Shown here: positions 51,061 through 60,486 of the stretch, piece by piece
How positions within the stretch are numbered: the first letter of the stretch is position 1
How the letters are laid out: every line of letters begins with the position of its first letter
Source of the DNA: JAGVUD01 sp052033935
GTDB taxonomy: Bacteria; Armatimonadota; UBA5829; DSUL01
Direction of reading: 5' to 3'
Assembly (NCBI GenBank): GCA_052033935.1
Contig: JBPOJE010000012.1
Span: 1 to 64,000, forward strand
Length of the DNA: 64,000 nucleotides
Translations under genes and position numbers: made by a program
The notes under the pieces: generated by a model
Database searches by the model: none
Seen by the model: only the letters and a program-made list of their open reading frames with translations
What the model was told of the DNA's origin: nothing

Positions 51061-53278
51061 GGGGGTTCCTTAAAGCAGGCTGCCCGGCGGTCGACTCTAT
51101 TACGGCGAACCAGAGCCACCACAGCAGAGCGAACGCAAACATAAATGCTGCGCTCACTATACCAGAGTCGTTGAAAATGAGCGCAACCAGCGCGCCGTAG
51201 CCAATACCGATTGTTCCCTGAACGATACGGTTGGCCAGGTTTACGGATTCGAGCATCTGTTTGCGGTGCAGCGCCCACGCCGCCGAGACGATCGCAAATA
51301 GCCCGAACGCAACTCCACCCATCGTGCTCGTGCCAAGGTTGAGGTTCATTGCTATCTTGCGTTGCAGCATCGCGATCAGGTAGTTGCTGTCACCCGACTG
51401 GATCACCCGAACCGCGTGTCCAAGATGGCTCGGCGCCCACCCGGATACCGTAGCGTCGAGCACCGCCAGTGCAAATGCCACCAGAATGCCCGCGACTGTC
51501 AGAAGCGCTGCGTCGTGGACTCGGGTCTGCTTGCCTGCAAGGGCGCGGGCGACAAGTCCGAACGTCACCGTTGCCGCCACCGCTCCCCCGAAGTTCGCTC
51601 CCAGCATCGGCATGCCCAGCACAAGCACCCAGAACGAGAACCAGGCGGCGAGGTAATGGGCCTCGATCTGCGTGCGGCGGAGCTCGTAGCGCCACAGTGG
51701 AATCATCGCCGCCCCGGCGATGATGCATCCCATAAACTCGTTACCGATGCCGTAGTACCGTAGCCCGCTGAACTGCCAGGGGCAGAGGGGCGAACGCTTC
51801 GTCCAGTCGAGCACCCCGAATGCCGAGAGCGCCAGTGAAGCGAGCAGCAGCAGGACAGGTGCTTCCAGAGGGAAGAACGCCGACTCCTCCTTGGCCAGAG
51901 CAAACGCTGCAATCACCCCCGGCACCACAACGAGATACAGAGAGGGACGGTCGAGCGGGAAAAGCAGAAGCAGGGGAATCCATGCTGTGAGGCCGAGCGT
52001 AAACAGCACGAACACCGCTCTTGTTTTGTTGCACGGCCTGTGCGCAATGGTCCAGATCGCCAGCGTGCCGGAGAGCGCGGCAAGGATTCCCAGCCCCAGA
52101 ATTACCGGGAGCGCCACATCCTGCTTCAGCCGCACCGTCAGGTCCCAGCGCCTCAGCGTCTCAACCGGCGACCGCGCTCTTCCCCCTTCCGCCCTGTAGC
52201 CGCCCATCTGCCCCCGCGCCGCGACGCCCGCCGCGTGCAATAGGGTGGGGGCGATGTCGCTCGCGGCGATGATGCCCGGCGTTCGCGTACTGTTGCTCGT
52301 AAGAAGCCCCTGCGATTGCCCACTTGCTGCCATCGCCGCGAAGCCCAGTCTGCTCCAGCGTCCTTCTTCGTCCAGCGGCGGCACGGGGGAGATCAGAAGA
52401 ATCGGGGTGTCAGGCAGCGCGTGGCGCATGCCCGTCAGCCACTTGCCCAATCGCTCCAGTGCTTCCATGCGCGCAAGCCTGTAAGCCTCCGCGGTGCAGT
52501 TGATGCGCTCCTGTTCGATACGCTCCAGGTCGCCGAACTCCACCACCGCCACCTGTTTGTTCGTGAGGCTCTTCAGCACCGCTCCCCTCAGTATGTCCAG
52601 GTCGGTGGCAAGCCCGCCCGGCACGAGCGGCGCTTTGCGCATGGAGTCAGCGCCGATGATGCCCTCGGGCACGATTCCGTAATGGTCGGCCACAAGAGCC
52701 GCGCCCATTCGAGAACGCTTTTCCGAAGGGTTGCGGCTGCGCTTGCGCAGCGATTCTTCAGACACGTCGGCGCTGCCGAACGCGGCGCGCCCAATGCCCG
52801 CCTCTCTAAGCATGTCGCCCAGAAGCCACACCGGCGGCTTCTCCTTCAGCCTTCTGTTTGCGTCAGCGACGCGTGCCATTCCGAGGTGGACCAGACCGCC
52901 CGGCGGCTCCGGGAACGCCGTGCGCCTGGCATAGGCCGCAGCCGCCGGGCCTCCTTCGAACGGCTCCCCGGCCTCCAGCATCAGCCCGTATTCCTCCACC
53001 CCGCGCGATGGTGTCCCGGCCGAGATGGTGGCGAAGACCGCGCCCTCCTGAAGCCAGCCGGTCAACTGGGGCGAAATGAGCGCTATGTGGCAGTCCCGCA
53101 GGAACAACTCGATGCCGGGCTTGCCGGCGTCGTCCACGGAAATGCGGTTGGCGACCACGAGAAGGACGCCTGCTGTCTGCGCGCGCGCGGGTACACCGGG
53201 CGCGAATCCCGCGACGGCGACCGCCGCCGCGGTGGCGGCGCAAAAACGGCGCCCTGGGAATCGCATCCGTCTAGGCAA
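51041..53278 (-). CDS. Polytopic membrane protein with exported phosphatase-like domain
   Basis: A 745-residue protein. After a signal segment (AATAAAVAVAGFAPGVPARA), about 360 residues lie outside. They resemble an alkaline-phosphatase-like fold (VVEFGDLERIEQER, TPILLISPVPPLDEEGRW, and TPGIIAASDIAPTLLHAAGV), without visible catalytic Ser/Thr certainty. From about residue 385 there are roughly ten membrane helices. It sits between alaS (8-base overlap) and ruvX (20-base overlap), so it is translationally coupled to both. The role is unknown; a cell-envelope function is plausible given mltG in the same cluster. Confidence 0.75.
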   Translation of the reverse strand: MPRRMRFPGRRFCAATAAAVAVAGFAPGVPARAQTAGVLLVVANRISVDDAGKPGIELFLRDCHIALISPQLTGWLQEGAVFATISAGTPSRGVEEYGLMLEAGEPFEGGPAAAAYARRTAFPEPPGGLVHLGMARVADANRRLKEKPPVWLLGDMLREAGIGRAAFGSADVSEESLRKRSRNPSEKRSRMGAALVADHYGIVPEGIIGADSMRKAPLVPGGLATDLDILRGAVLKSLTNKQVAVVEFGDLERIEQERINCTAEAYRLARMEALERLGKWLTGMRHALPDTPILLISPVPPLDEEGRWSRLGFAAMAASGQSQGLLTSNSTRTPGIIAASDIAPTLLHAAGVAARGQMGGYRAEGGRARSPVETLRRWDLTVRLKQDVALPVILGLGILAALSGTLAIWTIAHRPCNKTRAVFVLFTLGLTAWIPLLLLFPLDRPSLYLVVVPGVIAAFALAKEESAFFPLEAPVLLLLASLALSAFGVLDWTKRSPLCPWQFSGLRYYGIGNEFMGCIIAGAAMIPLWRYELRRTQIEAHYLAAWFSFWVLVLGMPMLGANFGGAVAATVTFGLVARALAGKQTRVHDAALLTVAGILVAFALAVLDATVSGWAPSHLGHAVRVIQSGDSNYLIAMLQRKIAMNLNLGTSTMGGVAFGLFAIVSAAWALHRKQMLESVNLANRIVQGTIGIGYGALVALIFNDSGIVSAAFMFAFALLWWLWFAVIESTAGQPALRNPLANSGN

Positions 53279-55919
53279 CTGCCTCCCGGATCAGCGCCAG
53301 CGCTTTCTCGATTGCGGCGTCCAGGCGCGAGGGGTCGCGTCCGCCGGCCTGAGCGAAGTCCGGTCTCCCGCCGCCTCCGCCTCCGGTCTCACGGGCCACC
53401 GCCTTCACAAGATTCCCCGCGTGCAGTCCTCTGCTGGTAAGGTCCCTCGTCACTTTCGCAATGAAAAGCACCCTGCCTTCCGAAACCGACCCGAGCACGA
53501 CAACCGCCGAGCCCAGCCTCTGGGCAAGCTCGTCCGCCAGCTTGCTCATCGAGTTCGTGTCATCAGCGCGCGTCCGCGAGCAGACTGCCTTGAACCCGTC
53601 AATCTCCGTCGCCCCGGCCGCCAGTTCGGCGGCTTCCTCGGAACTGGATTGAGACTGAAACGCCTCGATCTGCTGCTGCTGCTCCTTCAGAGCGCTCTGG
53701 AGCCGGTCAATGGCGCCCGCGAGGTCCTGCCCGCTCACTCGCAGCCGCGCCTCTATTGCCGAAATCGTGTCCTCCAGCAACCGCACGTAAGCAAACGCGC
53801 CCGCGCCGGTCATCGCCTCGATGCGACGCACTCCGGCCGCCACGCTGCCCTCCGCGATGATCTTGAACAGCCCGATCTGGCTTGTCCGGTGAAGGTGGGT
53901 ACCGCCGCAGAGTTCCAGGCTCACCTCGCCGATCGTAATCGTGCGCACGTCCGTGCCGTACTTCTCGCCAAACAGCGCCATCGCGCCCTTTTCGCGCGCG
54001 TCTTTCAGTGTTGTCATCTCGGGCTGCACGTCCAGGTCTGCCAGCACATGCCTGTTCACCTCGTCCTCCACGGCCCGAAGTTCCTTCGGCTTCACCGCCT
54101 GGAAGTGCGAAAAGTCGAACCGCAGCCGGTCCGGCGCCACCAGCGACCCCGCCTGAGTCACGTGCGTTCCCAGAATCTTGCGCAGTGCCGCGTGCAGCAG
54201 ATGGGTGGCAGTGTGATTGCGCATAATCGCGCGCCTGCGCTCCTCATCCACCTGCGCCCAGACAGCGTCGCCCGTCTTCATCTCGCCGGTGGTAACGGCC
54301 GCTTCGTGCAGCCAGATATCGGCGGCCTTGCGCGTGGCCGACACCGCCGCTGCTCCGTCCTCCGAAGAAATCGTCCCCAGGTCGCCCATCTGGCCGCCTG
54401 ATTCGGCGTAGAACGGCGACCTGTCCAGCACAATCTGAACCTCGTCGCCTTCTTCCGCCGAATCCACGAGCTGGCTGCCGCGTACAATCGCGGCAATGCA
54501 TGCCTCGCAGGCTGTCGCCTCGTAGCCCGCAAACTCTGTCGCTGCGGCGATCTTCTGAATGTCCGCGACCGCCGAGTCGCCCGCCGTGAACAGATCCGTC
54601 GCGATGTCGCTGCCCTCCCGCGCTCGCTGGCGCTGAGAGGCCATCAACTCCTCGAAGCTCTCGCGGTCCACCTGCAGCCCCTCGGCTGCGCACAACTCCT
54701 CCGTCAACTCAAGCGGAAAGCCGCACCTGTCGTAGAGGGTGAACGCGGCCTGCCCGCCGAGCGTGCTGCCGCCCAATGCCTTCGCCGCCTTAATCTCTTC
54801 TTCGAGCCGCGATATCCCCGCCGAGAGCGTCTGCGCGAACTTCTCCTCTTCGCTTGTCAGCACTTTCTGAATGAAGCTGAGCCTGTCGCCGATCTCGGGG
54901 TAGGTGTCCCGCATCATCTCCGCGACAACCTGCGCCAGATCGCCCATAAAGACGTCTTCACAGCCGAGCTTTCTTGCCTTCACTGCGGCCCGCCGGATCA
55001 GCCGCCGCAGAACGTACCCCCGCTTCACATTCGACGGCATCACGCCGTCCGCCACGCAGAAAACCGCCGCCCGGGCGTGGTCGGCCATGGTGCGGAATGC
55101 CATGTCCGTCTCGCCGTCCTGTCCGTACTTCCTTCCCGTGCGCTCTTCCATTGCACGGATAAGCGGCAGAAACAGGTCGGTGTCGTAGTCGGTCGCCGCT
55201 CCCTGTAGAATCGCCGTCACGCGCTCGAGTCCCAGCCCCGTGTCTATGTTCTGCTTCGGCAGTGGCGTCAGCGAGCCGTCCTCGCCGCGCATAAACTGCA
55301 TAAAGACGAGGTTCCATATCTCCACGAACCGGTTGCTGTCGTAGGCTATGGCGTGCGCCGGGTCTTCGGGAGCGCCCAGATCGGGCTTCATATCTAGGAA
55401 TATCTCGTTGCAGGGGCCGCAGGGGCCGTTCGGGCCTTTCTCCGGAGCATTCGGCGGCCAGTAGTTCTTGTCCGCATCCAGCTTCACCACGCGCTCGGCG
55501 GGCAGCCCGATCTCGTTCAGCCAGATCGCCTGAGCCTCGTCGTCATCCAGATAGACGCTCGTCCAGATCCGGTCCGCTGGTAGCTTGAGCCACTCCGTCA
55601 TGAACTCCCACGCCCAGTGGATGGCCTCCCGCTTGAAGTAGTCCCCGAACGAGAAGTTGCCCATCATCTCGAAGAACGTGTGGTGGACCGCGTCGCCGAC
55701 CTCGTCAATGTCGTCCGTCCGCAGGCACTTCTGCGCCGTCACCGCGCGCGTGCACGGCGGCTGCTCCGCGCCCAGGAAATATGGCTTGAACTGCACCATC
55801 CCCGCCGCCGTGAACAGCAGCGACGGGTCGTTCGGGACGAGCGAATTGCTGGGCAGGTGGAGGCACCCTTTGGACTCGAAAAACTGGATATACTTCTGTC
55901 GTAGCTCGCGGCCTTGCAT
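53271..55919 (-). CDS. alaS: Alanine--tRNA ligase
   Basis: Charges tRNA-Ala. From the ATG at 55919 the protein has 882 residues, normal. Class II catalytic core: FFESKGCLHLPSNSLVPNDP, FTAAGMVQFKPYFLG, TFFEMMGNFSFGDYFK and GLGLERVTAILQG. The editing domain has HTATHLLHAALR and CGGTHLHRTSQIG (zinc ligands). The C-terminal DHHA1 part is GGGGGGRPDFAQAGGRDPS. The frame is open 22 codons further upstream but the family begins near MQGRELRQKYIQFF. Confidence 0.97.
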   Translation of the reverse strand: MQGRELRQKYIQFFESKGCLHLPSNSLVPNDPSLLFTAAGMVQFKPYFLGAEQPPCTRAVTAQKCLRTDDIDEVGDAVHHTFFEMMGNFSFGDYFKREAIHWAWEFMTEWLKLPADRIWTSVYLDDDEAQAIWLNEIGLPAERVVKLDADKNYWPPNAPEKGPNGPCGPCNEIFLDMKPDLGAPEDPAHAIAYDSNRFVEIWNLVFMQFMRGEDGSLTPLPKQNIDTGLGLERVTAILQGAATDYDTDLFLPLIRAMEERTGRKYGQDGETDMAFRTMADHARAAVFCVADGVMPSNVKRGYVLRRLIRRAAVKARKLGCEDVFMGDLAQVVAEMMRDTYPEIGDRLSFIQKVLTSEEEKFAQTLSAGISRLEEEIKAAKALGGSTLGGQAAFTLYDRCGFPLELTEELCAAEGLQVDRESFEELMASQRQRAREGSDIATDLFTAGDSAVADIQKIAAATEFAGYEATACEACIAAIVRGSQLVDSAEEGDEVQIVLDRSPFYAESGGQMGDLGTISSEDGAAAVSATRKAADIWLHEAAVTTGEMKTGDAVWAQVDEERRRAIMRNHTATHLLHAALRKILGTHVTQAGSLVAPDRLRFDFSHFQAVKPKELRAVEDEVNRHVLADLDVQPEMTTLKDAREKGAMALFGEKYGTDVRTITIGEVSLELCGGTHLHRTSQIGLFKIIAEGSVAAGVRRIEAMTGAGAFAYVRLLEDTISAIEARLRVSGQDLAGAIDRLQSALKEQQQQIEAFQSQSSSEEAAELAAGATEIDGFKAVCSRTRADDTNSMSKLADELAQRLGSAVVVLGSVSEGRVLFIAKVTRDLTSRGLHAGNLVKAVARETGGGGGGRPDFAQAGGRDPSRLDAAIEKALALIREAVA

Positions 55920-56043
55920 TATGTCTGGATCACTCTTCCGGTATGGTCTGTTGGCGGGCGGCCGGGCGTGCCGGCCATGCCGCACCTACCAATGTTAGCC
56001 GAAGTGGCGCGGCGGGTGCGGAGGCCTCAGCTTTGCTGCGGTC

Positions 56044-56985
56044 TCAGCTTCGCACGGGGGTCTGCTCGATGAAGCGCTCTGTCTCCTCTAGCGTGCGAAT
56101 CCCCGTCGTCGCGCCAATCTGCGTTACGCACAAAGCGCCCACTGCGTTCGCAAAGCGTCCCGTGCGCTCCAGATCCCAGCCCCGGGCAACGCCAGTCAGG
56201 AATCCCGCCGCGAACGAGTCGCCGGCCCCCAGCGCGTCCACGCACTCAACCTGAAACGGAGGAATCGTGATGCTCGTGTCCTCACTCCGGATGTAACAGC
56301 CCAGCTCGCCCATCTTCAGCGCAACCGTCTTGACTCCGCAGTCCATCAGCACCGCCGCCACATCCTCCGGCGATTGTCTGCCCGTCACCATCCGCGCCTC
56401 TTCGATGCTCGGCACCGCGTAGTCCACAAACTCAAGCGCCGGGCGCAGCAGGCTCATCCAGCGTCCCTTTGAGTCCCACGCCGTGTCGAGCGCTGTCGTC
56501 ACGCCCGCGGCCTTCGCCTTCCTCAGCACACTCGCCGTCGGCGCTCCGTCAAAGGCCGGCATCAGAAACGTCCCGGCGACGTGCAGCACCTTCGACTTCG
56601 CGACCAGCTCCATGTCCACGTCTGCTTCCCGAAGGGTGGCGTTTGCGCCCAGGTAGTGGATGAAGCTGCGCTCGCTGTCGGAATGCACCATCACCATCGT
56701 CGCCGACGTGGCTGCCTCCTGATCCTTCACTACTCCGCGCGGGTCAATCCCGTGCGACGCCAGCCGCCCGATCATGAAGTCGCCAAAGCCGTCGTCTCCC
56801 ACCTTGCCGACAACCGCCGTATCCACGCCAATCTTCGCCAGGGCAATGCCCGTGCTGCAGGCGCATCCGCCCGTATGAAGCTCCATCGTGTCCACAAGCA
56901 TCAGCTTTCCACGCTCCGGCATCTGGTCCACCGGCTTGCCCACGACATCCGCGACAAGAATTCCAAGACAAACGACTTCAGCCAT
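56044..56985 (-). CDS. PfkB-family carbohydrate kinase
   Basis: A 313-residue ribokinase-type sugar or nucleoside kinase. N-terminal CLGILVADVVGKPVD, the glycine motif HTGGCACSTGIALAKIG, and the C-terminal signature DALGAGDSFAAGFLTG with the catalytic Asp. The substrate cannot be fixed; 2-keto-3-deoxygluconate, ribose or adenosine types are possible. The start follows a GGAAAGG-type site. It is the next gene after the YesL-like protein on the same strand, 22 bases away. Confidence 0.93.
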   Translation of the reverse strand: MAEVVCLGILVADVVGKPVDQMPERGKLMLVDTMELHTGGCACSTGIALAKIGVDTAVVGKVGDDGFGDFMIGRLASHGIDPRGVVKDQEAATSATMVMVHSDSERSFIHYLGANATLREADVDMELVAKSKVLHVAGTFLMPAFDGAPTASVLRKAKAAGVTTALDTAWDSKGRWMSLLRPALEFVDYAVPSIEEARMVTGRQSPEDVAAVLMDCGVKTVALKMGELGCYIRSEDTSITIPPFQVECVDALGAGDSFAAGFLTGVARGWDLERTGRFANAVGALCVTQIGATTGIRTLEETERFIEQTPVRS

Positions 56986-57007
56986 ATACCTTTCCTGTTC
57001 CCCGCGC

Positions 57008-57799
57008 TCAGCGCTCGCGCGGTGTCAGTCTGCGCGGGGGCTCGGCCGATGACGGCCAGCCCTCATCCTCGATCACTTCCGGCTCATCCTCCACGATCTC
57101 GTACTTCTTCAGCAGTTCCCGATGTAGGCGCACGGCAAGGCAGCTCAGAAACCCTCCGAGTGCAAGCACCGCTCCGATTCCCGTGGCAGTCAGAATCAGG
57201 CCGGTCGCTATTGTAACAAAGAAGGCTCCCACTGTGAAAACGGGGTTGTCGAGCAGGAGCAGGGCCGATTTCTTTAGAATGATCACGGTTCTGCGGTTCT
57301 CGCGGATCAGAAACGGCCCGTGCCACAGCATCGCAAGCAGCCACAGCAGCAGTATGTACGCAGTGATGACACCCGCAACCTGCATCACTTTCGATTTTTG
57401 CACCAGAAAGAACGCGGCCTCCAGCGCCATCACTGCTGTTATCACAAGGTCGAGCGTCGCCAGCTTCATCACGCCCGCGCCGTACTCACGGAATGCGTCC
57501 CCGATGGCGTCCGTGCCCGGCTCTTCGTACCCGGCAATGCGGTGCGCAATCAGCAGATTGGTCGTCCACCCGAATGCGCCCGCGTACCAGATGGCGATGC
57601 CGGACACGAGCGGTCCTGCGGATCCGAAGAACGCTCTGCCGAGCGCGGATCCGGCAGTCGCCGTGCCCAGAACCGCCAGCACCAGAATCGCGCTGCTCGC
57701 CGCCGTCAGCCCGAGCCGATCGTAGTAGTCCCCCGCCGCGCGCCTGAGAGCGAAGAAGAGCCGCGGCCTGTAGCGTTCGCGCGAGTGCTGGCCGGTCAC
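57008..57799 (-). CDS. YesL-like (DUF624) membrane protein
   Basis: A 263-residue protein with about five to six membrane helices, an LGRAFFGSAGPLVSGIAIWY region and an acidic C-terminal tail (VEDEPEVIEDEG). YesL-type proteins accompany polysaccharide-degradation genes in many bacteria; their function is unknown. Its GTG start overlaps the stop of the upstream glycoside hydrolase by 4 bases (GTGA), so the two are translationally coupled. Confidence 0.75.
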   Translation of the reverse strand: MTGQHSRERYRPRLFFALRRAAGDYYDRLGLTAASSAILVLAVLGTATAGSALGRAFFGSAGPLVSGIAIWYAGAFGWTTNLLIAHRIAGYEEPGTDAIGDAFREYGAGVMKLATLDLVITAVMALEAAFFLVQKSKVMQVAGVITAYILLLWLLAMLWHGPFLIRENRRTVIILKKSALLLLDNPVFTVGAFFVTIATGLILTATGIGAVLALGGFLSCLAVRLHRELLKKYEIVEDEPEVIEDEGWPSSAEPPRRLTPRER

Positions 57800-60486
57800 T
57801 TTATCTCGGGACGCCGGATGCCGTCCGGCGTGAACGGCTCGCGCGAGAGCACGAGAGCGTCAATGTACATCACATAGTTGTTGTCGGGCTGCTGCCTGCG
57901 CGCGTCCGCCCGGATTCTGAACACGTGGCGTCCCGGGCTCAGGTGCACGGTCGCGATTTTCGACCAGAACAGATCCGCCGCATACGCTTCGCCCTGCGGC
58001 GTGGCCCCCCGGATGGGCGTCCACGACGAGCCGTCCACGCTCCACGATGCCGCTGAACTCCACTGCTGTCCCGGCGGCGTTCCCGCCATCCACACCTCGT
58101 AGTCGCTCTCCACGCTGGCGACAACTGGGAACGAAGCCGTGTAGGGCATAAGCGGGGGTTCCTGCGCGGTGGAGAGCTTCAGATACCTGGATCCGCTTGC
58201 CCCGGTGTCATACCCGAACCCGTCGAAGTTCGTCTCCGAGGCGTTCTCGCCTTCAGTCCAGAAATACGGCGCCACGAGAGGTTCCAGCTCCGCGATAGCG
58301 CGGGACAGCGTCATGGACGCCATCGAGAGCCTGTCGGCGTGGATCATCGCTTTCGCATTGTCCAGAGCCATCCTCTGCTCACCCGACAGAATCCGCATCT
58401 CCTCCGCTCGCGAGATCAGAGCGGTCAGGTGGCTGATCTGCCGCTGCAGACCGTCCACCGTCACGAAAGCCGTGGGCGGCAGGCCGGTGATAATGGCCGG
58501 ATCCCGCGTGAGCGGCAGTGTCAGCGTCTTGCTGCCCAGCTTCATCTGGCGCTCGTCCTGCCCGGTGAAATGCACCGACGGTTTGACGCCGGGCGAAACC
58601 GGAAGCTCGATGCTGCGGGGAGTCCCGCTTGTCCAGATGTACACCGTGCTTCCCACCGCGCCCTGCAGCGCATAAGCCTGCACCCCGTCTTCCACATCCA
58701 CACGCGTGGCGGACGTGCGGCGCGGCAGCCACCACAGATCCTGCTCGATCCTGCGGATGTCCGCGCCAAGCGGGTTCGCCGACGAGAACCACACTGCGCG
58801 CGGAGTCCAGTCCGCGAACAGAGGCTGCGCTTCAAGGCCCTGCTGAAACTCCCGCAGCCAGTCCATCTGCTCCGGGGTCCGTACAATCTCGAAGTTCTTC
58901 CACGCCGGTTCGGGAAGCAGTTGCAGCCCGAACACGAAGAATCCCTTCGACCCCGCATCCTGCAGAGCGCCCAGCGATGCCATCATTTCCGTTTTGGATG
59001 CGTAGCCGAGGGTCTCCTTGGAGGCCGCGCCTGTCGTCTGAGTCTCGGTCGTCAGAAGCCAGGCTGGACGGCTCCAGTGTCTCGCCAGCGCAAGGCACTG
59101 CGCGCCCGCTAGCGGGCCGATCACCGCCGGGCTGCCGTAGGCCTCCACGCCGATCCCGTCGTAGCCCTCCGAATCGTCATTGATGAAGAAGTCGTTCGAC
59201 GCCGTCCATTTCACCACGACCGGCACGTTCGCAACATGCCGCTTCAGCACCATCGCCGCCGAGTTCAGATACTTCCGGATCGAGTCGTCGCGGAACCGCC
59301 GAATGTCGCTCCACATCTGGCTGTCCGTGCTGCCGAGCTTGCTCAGATGCCCGTCCGATGTGTCGTAGGCGTACGTCAGCCCCTTCACGTCGTGCCACAG
59401 AGGAATCATCCGTGACGCCTGCTCGTACGTCTTGATCTCTCCCGTCAGTCCCCATGCACGCGCCAGCTCGCCGGCGTCTCTGTACTTCTTCCGCAGCCAC
59501 GACTCGAACTCAATCTGGAACATCCGCGAGTCCGGGATCAGATACTGCGTTTCGCCTCGCATGCCCATCTCGTTGACGAACGGGTCCACCCAGAATCGCA
59601 GCCCCTTGCCGAACCGCACCTTGCCCATCACCGAAACCAGCCGGTCCCTGTAGCCTCCGAACCCCTCCCAGAAGTTTTGCAGCCCGTCCGCGTACGAATC
59701 CACGGTCTTGATCGGGTAAACCAGAAGCACGCGCCTGGCGTCCGGCTTGCCGTCCACCTCAATCGAAACCTTACCGCTGGACGGAGCCAGCCTGCCTATC
59801 TTCACGATGTCGCCGCTCTTCGCGTCGGCCAGCGCCCAGATTCCCCCCACCGCGGCTGGTAGGTCGAAAGTGACGGTTCGCGCGGTGGTGATGTCGGGGA
59901 GACGGTACAAGCTCGGGCGTATCACCCAGCCGGTCAGAGGCACGTCCGGGCCGTCCGCAAGCTCTATTCCGTAGCGGAATTCCTGCGAGTCGAGGTAGTC
60001 CGCGAAACGTTGCCACGCTTCGGCGGGGATGCCCGTCGCGCCGCGCACCGGGTTCACGTATAGGTCACTGATCCCGTGGGACTTGACTGTCTGGAGCGCC
60101 TCGGTGTCCGCTTTCCAGTTCTCCTCCGTCTGGCCGTTCGTCAGATACTTCGAGCAGAACATCCCTCCCACCGGGATGTACGGCTTCGAGTCCCAGATGA
60201 GGGCGTGCGCGTCGCTGATGGACCACTCGTGCGAAGCGCCGCCGCTGTCCACGTACACCCCTTGCGAGCGCCCCTCTTTCGCGGTGGTCTGGCCGGCCGC
60301 CGACCCGCAATCAGCAAGCAGCACGAGCAGCAGAACCGCTGCCCATGCCGCCGGGCGAAACCCGATATGTGATGCTGCTGTAGTAATGCTGCTATCCCCC
60401 GCCGGGCCGCACCGGGCACTACATCCGCTCGGGGGCTTCAATCCCCATCGTGTGAAGCAGATTGCCCAGAACCTGTTTCGAGGCAT
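57796..60486 (-). CDS. Secreted GH-A-type glycoside hydrolase-like protein, start uncertain
   Basis: About 850-896 residues. A TIM-barrel hydrolase resembling beta-galactosidase/GH42-like enzymes: IWDSKPYIPVGGMFCSKYL near the front, FWVDPFVNEMGMRGETQY (possible acid/base Glu), and WLLTTETQTTGAASK (possible nucleophile Glu). A helical segment and a C-terminal sugar-binding sandwich follow (SDYEVWMAGTPPGQQWSS). A hydrophobic export segment (PAAWAAVLLLVLLADCG) lies at residues 46-62. The only ATG in frame (60486) lies inside argS, 68 bases before its stop; a TTG at residue 16 is an alternative. No ATG, GTG or TTG lies between the argS stop and the signal segment. Confidence 0.72.
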   Translation of the reverse strand: MPRNRFWAICFTRWGLKPPSGCSARCGPAGDSSITTAASHIGFRPAAWAAVLLLVLLADCGSAAGQTTAKEGRSQGVYVDSGGASHEWSISDAHALIWDSKPYIPVGGMFCSKYLTNGQTEENWKADTEALQTVKSHGISDLYVNPVRGATGIPAEAWQRFADYLDSQEFRYGIELADGPDVPLTGWVIRPSLYRLPDITTARTVTFDLPAAVGGIWALADAKSGDIVKIGRLAPSSGKVSIEVDGKPDARRVLLVYPIKTVDSYADGLQNFWEGFGGYRDRLVSVMGKVRFGKGLRFWVDPFVNEMGMRGETQYLIPDSRMFQIEFESWLRKKYRDAGELARAWGLTGEIKTYEQASRMIPLWHDVKGLTYAYDTSDGHLSKLGSTDSQMWSDIRRFRDDSIRKYLNSAAMVLKRHVANVPVVVKWTASNDFFINDDSEGYDGIGVEAYGSPAVIGPLAGAQCLALARHWSRPAWLLTTETQTTGAASKETLGYASKTEMMASLGALQDAGSKGFFVFGLQLLPEPAWKNFEIVRTPEQMDWLREFQQGLEAQPLFADWTPRAVWFSSANPLGADIRRIEQDLWWLPRRTSATRVDVEDGVQAYALQGAVGSTVYIWTSGTPRSIELPVSPGVKPSVHFTGQDERQMKLGSKTLTLPLTRDPAIITGLPPTAFVTVDGLQRQISHLTALISRAEEMRILSGEQRMALDNAKAMIHADRLSMASMTLSRAIAELEPLVAPYFWTEGENASETNFDGFGYDTGASGSRYLKLSTAQEPPLMPYTASFPVVASVESDYEVWMAGTPPGQQWSSAASWSVDGSSWTPIRGATPQGEAYAADLFWSKIATVHLSPGRHVFRIRADARRQQPDNNYVMYIDALVLSREPFTPDGIRRPEIK

